Below are positions 43,788 to 52,844 of a stretch of 64,000 nucleotides of DNA, in pieces. The notes under the pieces were generated by a model, which was given only the letters and a program-made list of their open reading frames with translations, was not told where the DNA came from and searched no databases. The DNA is from Pantoea sp. AS-PWVM4 (GTDB lineage Bacteria; Pseudomonadota; Gammaproteobacteria; Enterobacterales; Enterobacteriaceae): contig NZ_ASZC01000007.1 in assembly GCF_000468095.1 (NCBI RefSeq), positions 62,001-126,000 of the forward strand. The letters are read 5' to 3'. Numbering within the stretch: the stretch's first letter is position 1; every line of letters starts with the position of its first letter. A program made the position numbers and the translations under genes.

Positions 43788-45995
43788 ATGAACAAGAGAT
43801 TAATCGCGATACTACTCGCCGGTTTGCCTGGGATGGTCGGTGCAGCAGTAACGAATGAGCCTGTTGCGACAAAAGATAAAAGCACGTCGGCAAAAGAACC
43901 CACCCATGATGAGCAGATGGTGGTTAACGCAGTGCCCTCGGGGGACATTTATTCAGACAGTCAGGGTGGGGCAGGGTTTACCACGCCGGATGTCAACCTG
44001 GGTCCCATTGGCAACAAGTCATGGACTGAAACGCCGTACTCGACCACGACCGTTACTCACCAGATGATTGATAATCAGCAGGCGAAAAGCGTCAGCGAAT
44101 TATTGAAATATTCACCCAGTACGCAGATGCAGGCACGCGGTGGCATGGACGTTGGGCGGCCACAAAGCCGGGGGATGCAGGGTAGCGTGGTGGCAAACAG
44201 CCGTCTTGATGGTCTCAATATCGTTTCAACCACCGCATTTCCGGTAGAGATGTTAGAGCGACTTGATGTACTGAACAGTTTGACGGGGGCACTTTATGGC
44301 CCCGCCAGCCCGGCGGGTCAGTTTAATTTTGTTGCCAAACGTCCCACTGAACAACCCCTGCATCGGGTTACTTTGGGGTATCAAAGCCGCAATGCTTACA
44401 GTGGTCACGTCGACCTGGGGGGGCATTTTGGCGATGACGATAAGTTTGGCTACCGGGTGAATCTTCTTAATGAAGAGGGTGAGGGTAACGTGAAGGACAG
44501 CACGTTACGCCGCAAACTGGTCGCAGTCGCGTTTGACTGGAATATCCGACCGGGGACGCAGTTGCAACTTGATGCCAGCCATTATGAATTTATACAAAAA
44601 GGTTATGTTGGTGGCTTCAGCTATGGTGAGAGCATAAATCTGCCGAAAGCACCTAATCCGAATAATAAAAACTATACGTTGCCGACGTCAGGTAATGACC
44701 TGACCACTGACACCATCAGCACCCACCTGATTCATTACCTGAACAGTAACTGGTCAGTGAATGCCGGGGTTGGCTTCCAGCAGGCTGACCGGGCAATGCG
44801 CACCGTATCTAACACGATTACCGATAATTCGGGGACACTCAGTCGCTCCCTTTCTGATTCTGCGGCAGCGGGGCGATTCAGAGTATTAAGCAATACGCTG
44901 ACGCTGAACGGACACGTCGATACGGGCAGTATCGGTCATGACCTGGCCTTCTCCACGGGAGGATATGTATGGTCTATCTGGACCGCTAAAGGCAGTACCC
45001 AACGTTATAGTCTGGGAACGACTAACTATTATGATCCGTCGGCTATGCAGGAACCGGGTGATGGCAAAATTATCACTGATGGTGCGCGTTATAAATCGAG
45101 TGTGACCACGCAACAAAATATCACCGTTGGCGATACCGTCACCTTCAATCCACAGTGGTCAGCGATGTTCTATCTCAGCCAGAGTTGGCTGGAGACCAGC
45201 AACTACAGTAATGCGGGCCAGAAAACCGGGGTGGTTAGCCAGGATGGCTTAAGCCCGAATGTCGCGTTGATGTATTCGATCACCCCAGCCTTGATGGCAT
45301 ATATCAGCTATGCCGACTCGCTTGAACAGGGTGGCACGGCGGCAACAGGTGAAGGCATTAAAAATGAGGGGCAGACACTCGACCCTTACCGCAGCGAGCA
45401 ATATGAAATTGGGCTGAAAGCGCAGGTTCAGGGGTTGAATCTGGGTGCCGCGCTGTTTCGCCTGAAACGTCCCTTTGCTTACGTTGACCCTTCTGACATG
45501 GTTTACAAAGAGCAGGGTGATCAACTCAATAAAGGACTCGAACTCACCGCCAGCGGAAATGTGTTTGACGGGCTGAATATCTATAGCGGCGTCACTTTCC
45601 TTGATCCGAAATTGAAAAACACCGTTTCGGAAGACACCAGTAATAAACGGGTGGTCGGCGTGCCGAAAGTTCAGGGGAATGTGCTGGTGGAATACAACCT
45701 GCCTTCCATGCCAGAACTGGTATACAGCGCCAATGTGCATTATACCGGCAAGCGTGCAGGTAATGATCTGAATACCACATGGGCAGACAGTTATACCACC
45801 CTGGATCTCGGTACCCGCTACACCACGATGGTTGGAAATATCCCCACCACACTGCGCGTTGCAGTAAATAACGTGACGAATGAACACTACTGGGCGTCTA
45901 TTTTCCCGGGTGATACCGACGGGAGTGGCAGCTCGGCAAGTGCCTTTGTCGGCAACGGCCGTGAAGTTCGCGCTTCAGTCACTTTCGATTTCTAA
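43788..45995 (+). CDS. TonB-dependent siderophore receptor
   Basis: A 735-residue outer-membrane receptor. The signal peptide ends near GMVGA-AV; a TonB-box-like segment MVVNAVP follows at about residue 44. The plug domain is residues about 75-200 (SVSELLKYSPSTQMQARGG, RLDVLNSLTGALYGPASPAGQFNFVAKRP), followed by a 22-strand barrel with signature blocks (LDPYRSEQYEIGLKAQ; RVAVNNVTNEHYW) and a terminal Phe (VRASVTFDF). It belongs to the FhuA/FpvA-like siderophore class. The following gene encodes a periplasmic binding protein. No ABC permease or ATPase is present. Confidence 0.92.
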   Translation: MNKRLIAILLAGLPGMVGAAVTNEPVATKDKSTSAKEPTHDEQMVVNAVPSGDIYSDSQGGAGFTTPDVNLGPIGNKSWTETPYSTTTVTHQMIDNQQAKSVSELLKYSPSTQMQARGGMDVGRPQSRGMQGSVVANSRLDGLNIVSTTAFPVEMLERLDVLNSLTGALYGPASPAGQFNFVAKRPTEQPLHRVTLGYQSRNAYSGHVDLGGHFGDDDKFGYRVNLLNEEGEGNVKDSTLRRKLVAVAFDWNIRPGTQLQLDASHYEFIQKGYVGGFSYGESINLPKAPNPNNKNYTLPTSGNDLTTDTISTHLIHYLNSNWSVNAGVGFQQADRAMRTVSNTITDNSGTLSRSLSDSAAAGRFRVLSNTLTLNGHVDTGSIGHDLAFSTGGYVWSIWTAKGSTQRYSLGTTNYYDPSAMQEPGDGKIITDGARYKSSVTTQQNITVGDTVTFNPQWSAMFYLSQSWLETSNYSNAGQKTGVVSQDGLSPNVALMYSITPALMAYISYADSLEQGGTAATGEGIKNEGQTLDPYRSEQYEIGLKAQVQGLNLGAALFRLKRPFAYVDPSDMVYKEQGDQLNKGLELTASGNVFDGLNIYSGVTFLDPKLKNTVSEDTSNKRVVGVPKVQGNVLVEYNLPSMPELVYSANVHYTGKRAGNDLNTTWADSYTTLDLGTRYTTMVGNIPTTLRVAVNNVTNEHYWASIFPGDTDGSGSSASAFVGNGREVRASVTFDF

Positions 45996-46036
45996 TATTT
46001 GGAGCGGTGTCTCCCGCCAGGAGGCACCGGGATTTT

Positions 46037-47041
46037 ATGGAAAACTTTATTCGTCGATTAACGACGGTTTTATTCGCCGCCCTGTTAGCCTGGCCGTTGT
46101 ATGGTAATGCTGCAAATGAGACGCACAGCGATATTCGTGTCGCGTCTCCCTGGCCTGCACAAAATACCATTATTGCCATGCTGGGTTATGGACCCAATAT
46201 TGTTGGCACCTCAGAAATTGCCAAACGCATTCCTTTGTTTCGCCAGATCTATCCAGGCATCGAAAAAGTACCGGTCATTGGTGTGAACAGTGCGCATGAA
46301 ATCAATCCTGAGCAGGTTATCGCACTCAATGCTCAGCTACTGATCATTCCCACCAATATGCATTTGTCACAACCCGAACTGTTATCTCAGGCCGGTGTTA
46401 AGACGCTGGAGCTGAAAGCGAATTCTATGGATGCCTTGCGTGAGCGGGTATCACTGACGGCGCAGGCACTGGGGCCATCGGCACAGGTTATTAACGATCG
46501 TTATCAGCACTATTTTGACCGCAATATCGCGCTGATAAAGCAACGACTGAAAGGGCTGCCGGAAAGTGAACAGGTAACACTTTATCACAGCATGGGAAGC
46601 CCACTAACGACCAGTGGTCGTCCTTCTCTCAACCAGGACTGGATGGATTTAGCTGGCGCGCGCAACGTGGCAGAACATTGGTTTGGCGTAAAACGGAACA
46701 ACATGGGTGAAGTCCCGCTGGAGAAAGTCATCGCCAGTAATCCTGAGGCAATTGTTGCCATGAACAGACGCGATGCCGATGAAATCATGCATTCTCCCGC
46801 GTGGCAGGCTGTGTCTGCGGTAAAACAGCACCGGGTGTATGTCAATCCACAGGGGATGTTCTGGTGGTGCAGGGAAACCAGTGAAGAGGCAATACAGATC
46901 TTATGGCTGGCGAAAACCCTTTACCCGACGCGATTTGCTGATATCGATATGGCTAAGGAAACGCATGATTTTTATAGCCAATTCTTTGGTGTAGACCTGT
47001 CATCGCAGCAGGTTGAAGACATCCTTAATCCTGAGTCATGA
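46037..47041 (+). CDS. periplasmic iron/siderophore-binding protein (type III SBP)
   Basis: A 334-residue protein with a Sec signal (FIRRLTTVLFAALLAWPLYGNA) and a helical-backbone PBP fold: RVASPWPAQNTIIAMLGYGPNIVG, PEQVIALNAQLLIIPTN, and GEVPLEKVIASNPEAIVAMN. AGGAGG lies 12 nt upstream of the ATG. It would pass iron-siderophore or another metal complex to an inner-membrane ABC importer, but none is encoded nearby, so it must share one elsewhere. It follows the receptor by 41 bp and is probably co-transcribed. Confidence 0.85.
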   Translation: MENFIRRLTTVLFAALLAWPLYGNAANETHSDIRVASPWPAQNTIIAMLGYGPNIVGTSEIAKRIPLFRQIYPGIEKVPVIGVNSAHEINPEQVIALNAQLLIIPTNMHLSQPELLSQAGVKTLELKANSMDALRERVSLTAQALGPSAQVINDRYQHYFDRNIALIKQRLKGLPESEQVTLYHSMGSPLTTSGRPSLNQDWMDLAGARNVAEHWFGVKRNNMGEVPLEKVIASNPEAIVAMNRRDADEIMHSPAWQAVSAVKQHRVYVNPQGMFWWCRETSEEAIQILWLAKTLYPTRFADIDMAKETHDFYSQFFGVDLSSQQVEDILNPES

Positions 47042-47127
47042 AATGAGTTGTATCTGTCAGGGTCGGATTTTCAGTACGGCTGAGCTCGACCCTGTGATGA
47101 AGGTGTTGCCAGATCATAACCATCCGC

Positions 47128-47164
47128 TGATTTTTGATATCATAGAAGTTGATATCAAAAATCA
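47128..47164. promoter_or_regulatory. 15-bp perfect inverted repeat upstream of the SRPBCC gene
   Basis: TGATTTTTGATATCA and TGATATCAAAAATCA flank TAGAAGT. Each arm includes the palindrome TGATATCA, so it can be read as two operator half-sites about 15 bp apart. No T run follows, which argues against a terminator. Confidence 0.5.
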
Positions 47165-47235
47165 TAAATCATAATTTTCTTTATTTCTTAAGTGCTGCCA
47201 CCATTGATTCATCGACACACTGACTGGATTAAGAA

Positions 47236-47856
47236 ATGAAAAAAACACTACTGGCTGCCCTCCTGAGTTCTGCTTCACTTTTCGCCGTGGGAAGTCATGC
47301 CGCACAGCAACAGGTATCTCCGCAGATGCAGACTGAGGGATACGGCCCTGTCATTGTATGGCCCAAAAAGTTTACCCCGGGCACCACAGATAACTATGTT
47401 TCTAATGAAGTGGTCGTTAAGGGACTCACTATCAATGATGTCTGGCCTTTGCTCACTCATGCGTCTGAATGGCCGACCTACTACAAAAACGCAGCAAACA
47501 TCATTTTTCATAAGAAAGGTGAAACAGAACTACATATGGGAACCCGTTTTAAATTCACCACATTTGGTTTCCCGGTTGAGTCTGAGGTCACTGAGTTTCA
47601 GCCATCCGTTAATGGTGGGCCAGCACGCATCGCCTGGCATGGCTGGGTAGAAGGTGATGCCCAGCATCATCTCGATGTTCATCACGCCTGGTTACTGGAG
47701 AATCTTCCGGGGGGGCGCCTGCGCATCCTGACAGAAGAAAGCCAGATTGGTGTTCCTGCTCAACAACTGCACAACACATTACCTAATCCTATGCTCAACG
47801 CTCACCAACTTTGGCTGACAGGTCTGGTCCAGGCTGCGGAACAAGCCAAACAGTAA
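47236..47856 (+). CDS. exported SRPBCC (START-like) family protein
   Basis: A 206-residue protein with a Sec signal (KKTLLAALLSSASLFAVGSHA) and a helix-grip fold: the helix text LTINDVWPLLTHASEWPTYYKN is followed by the strands FKFTTFGFPVESEVTEF and RIAWHGW, then HHLDVHHAWLLENLPGGRLRILTEE. SRPBCC proteins bind hydrophobic ligands in a deep cavity; export to the periplasm is unusual. It is co-oriented with the receptor and binding protein. Its function is unknown. Confidence 0.7.
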   Translation: MKKTLLAALLSSASLFAVGSHAAQQQVSPQMQTEGYGPVIVWPKKFTPGTTDNYVSNEVVVKGLTINDVWPLLTHASEWPTYYKNAANIIFHKKGETELHMGTRFKFTTFGFPVESEVTEFQPSVNGGPARIAWHGWVEGDAQHHLDVHHAWLLENLPGGRLRILTEESQIGVPAQQLHNTLPNPMLNAHQLWLTGLVQAAEQAKQ

Positions 47857-47899
47857 TTATCTGGCCTGAGTGGCCGTCTGGAAAAAACAGGAACTGACA

Positions 47900-48760
47900 A
47901 TGGCAAATATCACCGTTATCGGGTTGGGCGCGATGGGAAGCCGTATGGCGTCTAATCTGCTGAAAGCCGGGCATGTGTTGACTGTCTGGAACCGCACGCC
48001 GGCGGCTGTTAAGGAACTGGCTTCTGCCGGGGCTATCATCGGCAAAACGCCGCGTGAAGCAGTAGCCAGTGCTGATGTGGTTTTATCAATGGTGCGCGAT
48101 GATGATGCCTCACATGAGGTCTGGCTTGATGCCGAGCACGGTGCGCTTGCCGGTATGCAACCGCATTCAATTGCTATAGAGAGCAGTACTCTCACGCCGG
48201 GCTGGATTAAGACGCTTGCCGCAGAAATGGCTGCGCACACCAGGCACTTCGTTGAAGCACCGGTATCAGGCTCACGGCCTCAGGCTGAAGCAGGAACCCT
48301 GGTCTGGTTTGCTGGCGGAGAACAGGATGTGATCAAAAAAATCCAGCCTGTGCTTCTCCAGATGGGGTCTGTGGTTTACCACACCGGTGCGCACGGTTCA
48401 GCGGCACTGACCAAACTGGCCACCAATGCCCTGATGGGCGTTCAGGTCACCGCAATTGCTGAGATCATTGGCATCCTTAATCAGGAGGGGGCTGATGTGG
48501 CCCGCGTACTGAATGCGGTTTCCGGCACGTCATGCTGGAGTCCGCTGGCTGGCGGTATTTCCGGGTTAATGATGAGCGAAAATTATACCCCGCAGTTCCC
48601 CTCAGAATTGATTGAAAAAGACTTCGGATACATTTTGCAGTCCACTGCATCTGGTCAGGATGCCCCGACACTGAATGGTGCGCGCGCGGTATTCCAGCGA
48701 GCTATTGACGCCGGACAGGGCGCGGACAATATGTCAGGTGTGGTAAGGCTGTTTCGCTGA
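47900..48760 (+). CDS. NAD(P)-dependent beta-hydroxyacid dehydrogenase (3-HIBADH family)
   Basis: A 286-residue dehydrogenase. The Rossmann motif is ITVIGLGAMGSRMASNLLKAG (GxGxxG), WNRTPAAVKEL is the NADP-preferring region, VEAPVSGSRPQAEAGTL is the substrate-binding block with the conserved Ser-Gly, and the catalytic Lys lies in AALTKLATNALMG. The ATG at 47900 has AGGA upstream. It starts 43 bp after the SRPBCC gene. It reduces or oxidises a small beta-hydroxy acid; the substrate is not identifiable. Confidence 0.86.
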   Translation: MANITVIGLGAMGSRMASNLLKAGHVLTVWNRTPAAVKELASAGAIIGKTPREAVASADVVLSMVRDDDASHEVWLDAEHGALAGMQPHSIAIESSTLTPGWIKTLAAEMAAHTRHFVEAPVSGSRPQAEAGTLVWFAGGEQDVIKKIQPVLLQMGSVVYHTGAHGSAALTKLATNALMGVQVTAIAEIIGILNQEGADVARVLNAVSGTSCWSPLAGGISGLMMSENYTPQFPSELIEKDFGYILQSTASGQDAPTLNGARAVFQRAIDAGQGADNMSGVVRLFR

Positions 48761-48865
48761 AAGAGGAAGAGGCTTTGCGCAATAATTTCGCGGTCACTAT
48801 CGCGGTAGGTCAGCCTACACTTCACGGCGGTAAAATCTGCGGGTGACTTCATCCGTAAATGCTCA

Positions 48866-48883
48866 TTTACTCATTTGAGTAAA
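48866..48883. repeat. palindrome TTTACTCA-TT-TGAGTAAA
   Basis: Perfect 8-bp arms in the 184-bp gap between convergent genes. Its role is unknown. Confidence 0.3.
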
Positions 48884-48907
48884 CTCAGTAGGTAGTTATC
48901 AGAACAC

Positions 48908-48937
48908 ATCAGGCGATGGCAGATACCATCGCCTGAT
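48908..48937. terminator. 12-bp hairpin between convergent genes
   Basis: ATCAGGCGATGG and CCATCGCCTGAT form a perfect stem around CAGATA, just past the cytochrome gene stop. It is likely a shared terminator, without a strong T run. Confidence 0.7.
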
Positions 48938-48944
48938 ATTTACC

Positions 48945-50294
48945 CTACTTTCGTTGTCGTCTGCGTACGAAAAACAGAAGAATCGCCAGGACAATAACAC
49001 CACCAGCGACCATACCGCCTTTCGCCACGGCTAATAGCGGCGAAGGTTTGCCGCCTGCTCTTAACTCTTTCACGCGCTCGGGTGTGGTCTGAACACGGGC
49101 ATCGCCAAAATTATCGAACAGATAGTTAACCAACGTGGCAACCTGTTGGTCGTTCATATGCCGGGAGAAAGCTGGCATCGCTTGTCCGTGGTCGGGTACC
49201 AGACCATCCAGCACTGCCATGACAGCGTTATCCGCCACCGGGCGTCGAAGTGCCGCGTTGCCAGCCAGGGCAGGGAGTCCGTTACGTCCTTCTCCCGACA
49301 GCTGATGGCAACTGGCGCAGTGGCTGTTATACAGGTTTGCGCCTTCGGAAGCATTGCCCGATAACAGGTCCAGCTCATTCACCTGCTTTGCCGGGGTTAT
49401 CTGCGTTTGCGTTGCCGTTGGATTGATTTGCTGTGCGGGTACATCGCGCAAATATGCGGTAATGGCTTTGATATCGCTGGGCGTCAGGTGACTGAAGCTT
49501 TTGTTGATGGCTTCCAGCATCGGGCCACCTGCCTGCGATCCTTCCCCTGAATTACCGGTAGTGAGATAAGCAGACAATGCCTGATTTGACCAACTACCAA
49601 TACCTGCATGGACATCCGAGGTAATGTTAGGTGCAAACCAGGTACCGAGAGATGCACCGGCCAGCGCCTTACCCGACTCTTCAGCCATCAGGGCGTTGCG
49701 TGGTGTATGGCAAGTGGAGCAATGGGCTAACCCCTCAACCAGATACGCGCCCCGATTCCATTCAGCCGATTTGCTGTTATCCGGCGTAAACGGTTTATCG
49801 TCTGCAAACAACAAATTCCATCCTGCCATCGACAGGCGAATATTGAAGGGGAAGGGCAGATCGGTTTGCGGCCCTTTGTCATCGACGGGTTGGACACCCT
49901 GCATGAAATACGCGTACAGCGCCTTCATATCCTCATCAGTAACCTTCGAGTACGAGGTGTAAGGCATGGCTGGATAGAGGTTTGCGCCATCTTTGCGTAC
50001 CCCATGACGTACCGCTTTTTCAAAATCAGTCAGGCTGTAATCACCGATACCTGCTGTTTTCGACGGTGTGATGTTGGTGCTGTAGATACTACCGAGCGGC
50101 GTCTGGAGTGATAATCCACCGGCAAAGGGTTTGCCACCCGGCGCAGTATGACAGGCACCACAATCTCCTGCGGTGGCCAGATACTGCCCTTTGGCGATAA
50201 GTGCAGCGGATGCCGACTCATCAGCCTTAGCTGCTGCACTCAAGGAGAGTGCCAGCGCCACGCCTGTCAGACTTAAAGAAAGCGTCTTTTTCAT
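48945..50294 (-). CDS. triheme cytochrome c subunit of a membrane gluconate/sorbitol-type dehydrogenase
   Basis: A 449-residue periplasmic cytochrome with a Sec signal, three CxxCH haem sites (GACHT near residue 45, STCHT near 192, ASCHQ near 329), each with a downstream ligand Met region (for example MPYTSYSKVTDEDMKALYAYF), and a C-terminal membrane anchor (VAGGVIVLAILLFFVRRR). It takes electrons from the flavoprotein encoded upstream and passes them to ubiquinone. GGAGAG precedes the ATG. This is the usual third subunit of FAD-dependent gluconate 2-dehydrogenase and related complexes. Confidence 0.9.
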   Translation of the reverse strand: MKKTLSLSLTGVALALSLSAAAKADESASAALIAKGQYLATAGDCGACHTAPGGKPFAGGLSLQTPLGSIYSTNITPSKTAGIGDYSLTDFEKAVRHGVRKDGANLYPAMPYTSYSKVTDEDMKALYAYFMQGVQPVDDKGPQTDLPFPFNIRLSMAGWNLLFADDKPFTPDNSKSAEWNRGAYLVEGLAHCSTCHTPRNALMAEESGKALAGASLGTWFAPNITSDVHAGIGSWSNQALSAYLTTGNSGEGSQAGGPMLEAINKSFSHLTPSDIKAITAYLRDVPAQQINPTATQTQITPAKQVNELDLLSGNASEGANLYNSHCASCHQLSGEGRNGLPALAGNAALRRPVADNAVMAVLDGLVPDHGQAMPAFSRHMNDQQVATLVNYLFDNFGDARVQTTPERVKELRAGGKPSPLLAVAKGGMVAGGVIVLAILLFFVRRRQRK

Positions 50295-50306
50295 TTACGG
50301 CTCTCC

Positions 50307-51911
50307 TTAAATTTTGCCAAGAATGGCGTCGGCAGTACGTAATCCGAGCGCGCAAGCGGTGAGGGTTGAGTTTGCGGTAGCAACGGTTGGCATGACACCC
50401 GTCGATACCATGTAGAGATTGTCGTATTCCCAGGCTTTGCCATGATGGTCAGTGACTGAGGTCTTTTCATCAAAACCCATCGCCAGCGTGCCGGTAATGT
50501 GTTGGTTATTGCTATACACGCCCGGCGTGGAGTAACGCACATTGGTGGCACCCAGCATTTTGGCAATATCGGCGTACACCGCTAAGGAGTGCTGCATCCC
50601 TTTTTCAACGTAACTGTCGAATGAATAGGAGAATGCCGGGGTGGGTAAACCCAACGCATCCTTTTTCGTGGTACTCAGCATGGTACGGTTGTTAGGATCG
50701 GGCAATTGTTCTAACACGTTCTTAAAACTCAGTTCATGGGAGGCGCGAAACCGGATAGCGTCATCCAGTGCCTGACCGGTAAGACCTTCTTTAATTGCAC
50801 CCGCAGTGACGCCGGCGACCCGCGATGAGTTGGAAATATCAATACGAAACGCGGCGGATTCAGAACGGAAAGCACCATCACGCAACTGCTGGATAGAAGA
50901 GGGACTCATGGGGCCGCGTCCGGGCCAGAGGGGTTCATCAGCGAAAAAGGTGACGGAGTTTGATGGATGGTCCATCAAATTACGTCCCAGTTGGTCATAG
51001 TTATTGCACAGACCATGAGGGTTTTTCGCATCGGCAGACATGAACAATATTTTGGGTGTTTCAACCGCATTTGCCGCCAGTACGACGATCTCCGCTTCTA
51101 CCCGGTGAGATTGTTTGTTCCAGTCGTAATAGTGAACGGCCGTGATCTTACCTTTCCCGTCCTGCTCCAGTTTGTAAACCACCGCCTGTGGCAGCAGTTT
51201 GACACCCGCTTTTTCAGCGGCATCCGCCGCAATGCCACCGTGATATTGCGCATCAATCGGACAGATTGGCATGCAGTTATTGTTACCACAGCATTGAGGA
51301 CGACCATCATAAGGCAGTGAGTTACGCCCGGTGGTATTCGTCAGCACTTCATATTTCGGTGCCAGGCGGTCGGTAATTCGCTGCTCAAGCCACGATTTGG
51401 TGACGGGAGGCATCGGAAATGGCTGTTTTCTGGGTGAATATTTCGCCATTTCTGGCGGGCCTGATACGCCCCAGAGGAGTTCGGCCTCGTAATAATACGG
51501 TTCGAGATCGTCATAACTGATCGGCCAGTCGCGTCCAACGCCATACTGAGTTTTCAGGCGAAAATCAGCCGGCACCAATCGCCATGCCTGGGCTGCCCAG
51601 TGCCAGCTGGTCCCACCGACAACGCGCAGATATTCGGGTTTATAGTCCTTTGGACCCGTCTGGTCGAGATAACCGTTATCTTCAGGTTTGTAATCCGGAA
51701 ACGGGGCGATTTTTGAATTTGGGTAGGGAGCGATGAAATCGTCCTTACGGGCAGAATGACGGAAATTGCTGACAATGGTGTCTCGTTCAATACGCGGGCC
51801 AGCCTCCAGCATCAGAACCTGGCGTCCCGCCAGCGCCAGCTTACGGGCGGTTAATGCGCCCACGACCCCGGAACCGATAACGACAATATCAGTAGTAATA
51901 GTTTCAGACAT
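50307..51911 (-). CDS. GMC-type FAD flavoprotein subunit of a membrane gluconate/sorbitol-type dehydrogenase
   Basis: A 534-residue GMC oxidoreductase: FAD motif VVIGSGVVGALTARKLALAG with EAGPR, the GGTSWHWAAQAWR loop, substrate domain text YDDLEPYYYEAE, a Cys-rich stretch PQCCGNNNCMPICPIDAQ (3Fe-4S-like cysteines seen in this group), and the C-terminal active-site block NQHITGTLAMG then ANSTLTACALGLRTA. It is 12 bp upstream of the cytochrome gene. It oxidises a polyol or sugar acid in the periplasm. 2-ketogluconate formation is one option; sorbitol is another. Confidence 0.9.
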   Translation of the reverse strand: MSETITTDIVVIGSGVVGALTARKLALAGRQVLMLEAGPRIERDTIVSNFRHSARKDDFIAPYPNSKIAPFPDYKPEDNGYLDQTGPKDYKPEYLRVVGGTSWHWAAQAWRLVPADFRLKTQYGVGRDWPISYDDLEPYYYEAELLWGVSGPPEMAKYSPRKQPFPMPPVTKSWLEQRITDRLAPKYEVLTNTTGRNSLPYDGRPQCCGNNNCMPICPIDAQYHGGIAADAAEKAGVKLLPQAVVYKLEQDGKGKITAVHYYDWNKQSHRVEAEIVVLAANAVETPKILFMSADAKNPHGLCNNYDQLGRNLMDHPSNSVTFFADEPLWPGRGPMSPSSIQQLRDGAFRSESAAFRIDISNSSRVAGVTAGAIKEGLTGQALDDAIRFRASHELSFKNVLEQLPDPNNRTMLSTTKKDALGLPTPAFSYSFDSYVEKGMQHSLAVYADIAKMLGATNVRYSTPGVYSNNQHITGTLAMGFDEKTSVTDHHGKAWEYDNLYMVSTGVMPTVATANSTLTACALGLRTADAILGKI

Positions 51912-51951
51912 ATTAGTTACTTAATCTCAATGGATAGATTGAACCCAGGGG

Positions 51952-52449
51952 TTAGAGCGGCTTTGCAGCCCAACTGCCATAAGCGCCGTAAGCGTAGGTC
52001 GGTGGTTTGAGCTTGTCGGCCACAACCTGATTCGCGAGCGCTTCGATATAAGCCACGCAAATGGCGTTGTCTCCTTTGCCGACGACCCCGAGATACCAAC
52101 CAGTCAAAATGTCGGTAGGGAGGTGGGCTAAATCGGCTACTGAGGGATCGGCTGCCAGCTTGCTGCTCATTTCATTGGCGCTCACTGCGTGTTGGTCAAT
52201 CCACTGCTGAAGTCTGGACGTTTTACTGCTGAAACTGCTGTCAATTCTGGAGAATGCGGCAAGAAGGACCCTGGTAAAGTTTTCCGGTAATTGTGATTTA
52301 CCGGTTAGCAGGGTGGATAATTTTGTGAAACTACTGTCTTCGGGGGCGCTGGCATAGGAAGGGAATGCGGGAATAACCGTCAGTGCAGCCAGTGCACCCA
52401 TTCCCTGCAACAAACGCCTGCGCGAAACACGACTTGATTGCTCAACCAT
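51952..52449 (-). CDS. small (gamma) subunit of the membrane flavocytochrome dehydrogenase, Tat-exported
   Basis: About 165 residues. A twin-arginine leader (SRRRLLQGMGALAALTVIPAF) exports the folded flavoprotein as a hitch-hiker. The mature part carries the FAD-SLDH-type signature DILTGWYLGVVG and PPTYAYGAYGSWAAKP. The start is set at 52449 because an AGGT lies upstream and the Tat motif is near the start; ATGs at 52467 and 52527 are alternatives. It is the first of three genes with the GMC and cytochrome subunits. Confidence 0.85.
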   Translation of the reverse strand: MVEQSSRVSRRRLLQGMGALAALTVIPAFPSYASAPEDSSFTKLSTLLTGKSQLPENFTRVLLAAFSRIDSSFSSKTSRLQQWIDQHAVSANEMSSKLAADPSVADLAHLPTDILTGWYLGVVGKGDNAICVAYIEALANQVVADKLKPPTYAYGAYGSWAAKPL

Positions 52450-52844
52450 AAATAAATGACCTGCCATGTGTGATTCTATTGTTATGACTGAATGCTGCCA
52501 GCCACAGGCGTGGTGACATAAATTCAATCTCTCAATAATTATAGGGATATAAAAACTTAACCTGTATCACAAAACTGACGGTAAAATTTCACAAATTACA
52601 TTTAATGTGATCTTTTCTTAAGGAGGTGTAACATTTTGTGTGTTGTGCGGCTTATGTTGTCAGCACATCTATGTATTACGCTTCTTCACTTCCCTGCTGC
52701 CAGATTTAGCAAGAGCGGTGAGCCTGCAAGCCAGTTGTGTCAGAATTACCTCTACGTTGCCGGTTACTGATTCCGCAGTGAGTTTTTCACCGAGTGGGGT
52801 ACAACGGCGTTCGAACATTTCAGTATAAATTGAGTGGGGGTTTC
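52450..52844. other. 395-bp divergent intergenic region
   Basis: Contains the promoter side of the flavocytochrome operon (minus) and the propeller gene (plus). It also contains a 49-codon minus-strand ORF, described separately. AAGGAGGTG occurs at about 52620 without a gene directly after it. Confidence 0.35.
52669..52818 (-). pseudogene. 49-codon ORF, possible gene remnant
   Basis: From an ATG at 52818 the minus strand encodes FERRCTPLGEKLTAESVTG, VEVILTQLACRLTALAKSG and a basic end, then a stop. The text is distinctly protein-like, with amphipathic helices, but it is short and unrecognised. It may be the surviving end of a decayed regulator or a true small protein. Confidence 0.3.

Noticed and set aside
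52640..52828. 62-codon + strand ORF upstream of the propeller gene
   Set aside because: It is antisense to a more protein-like minus-strand frame and has no start signal.
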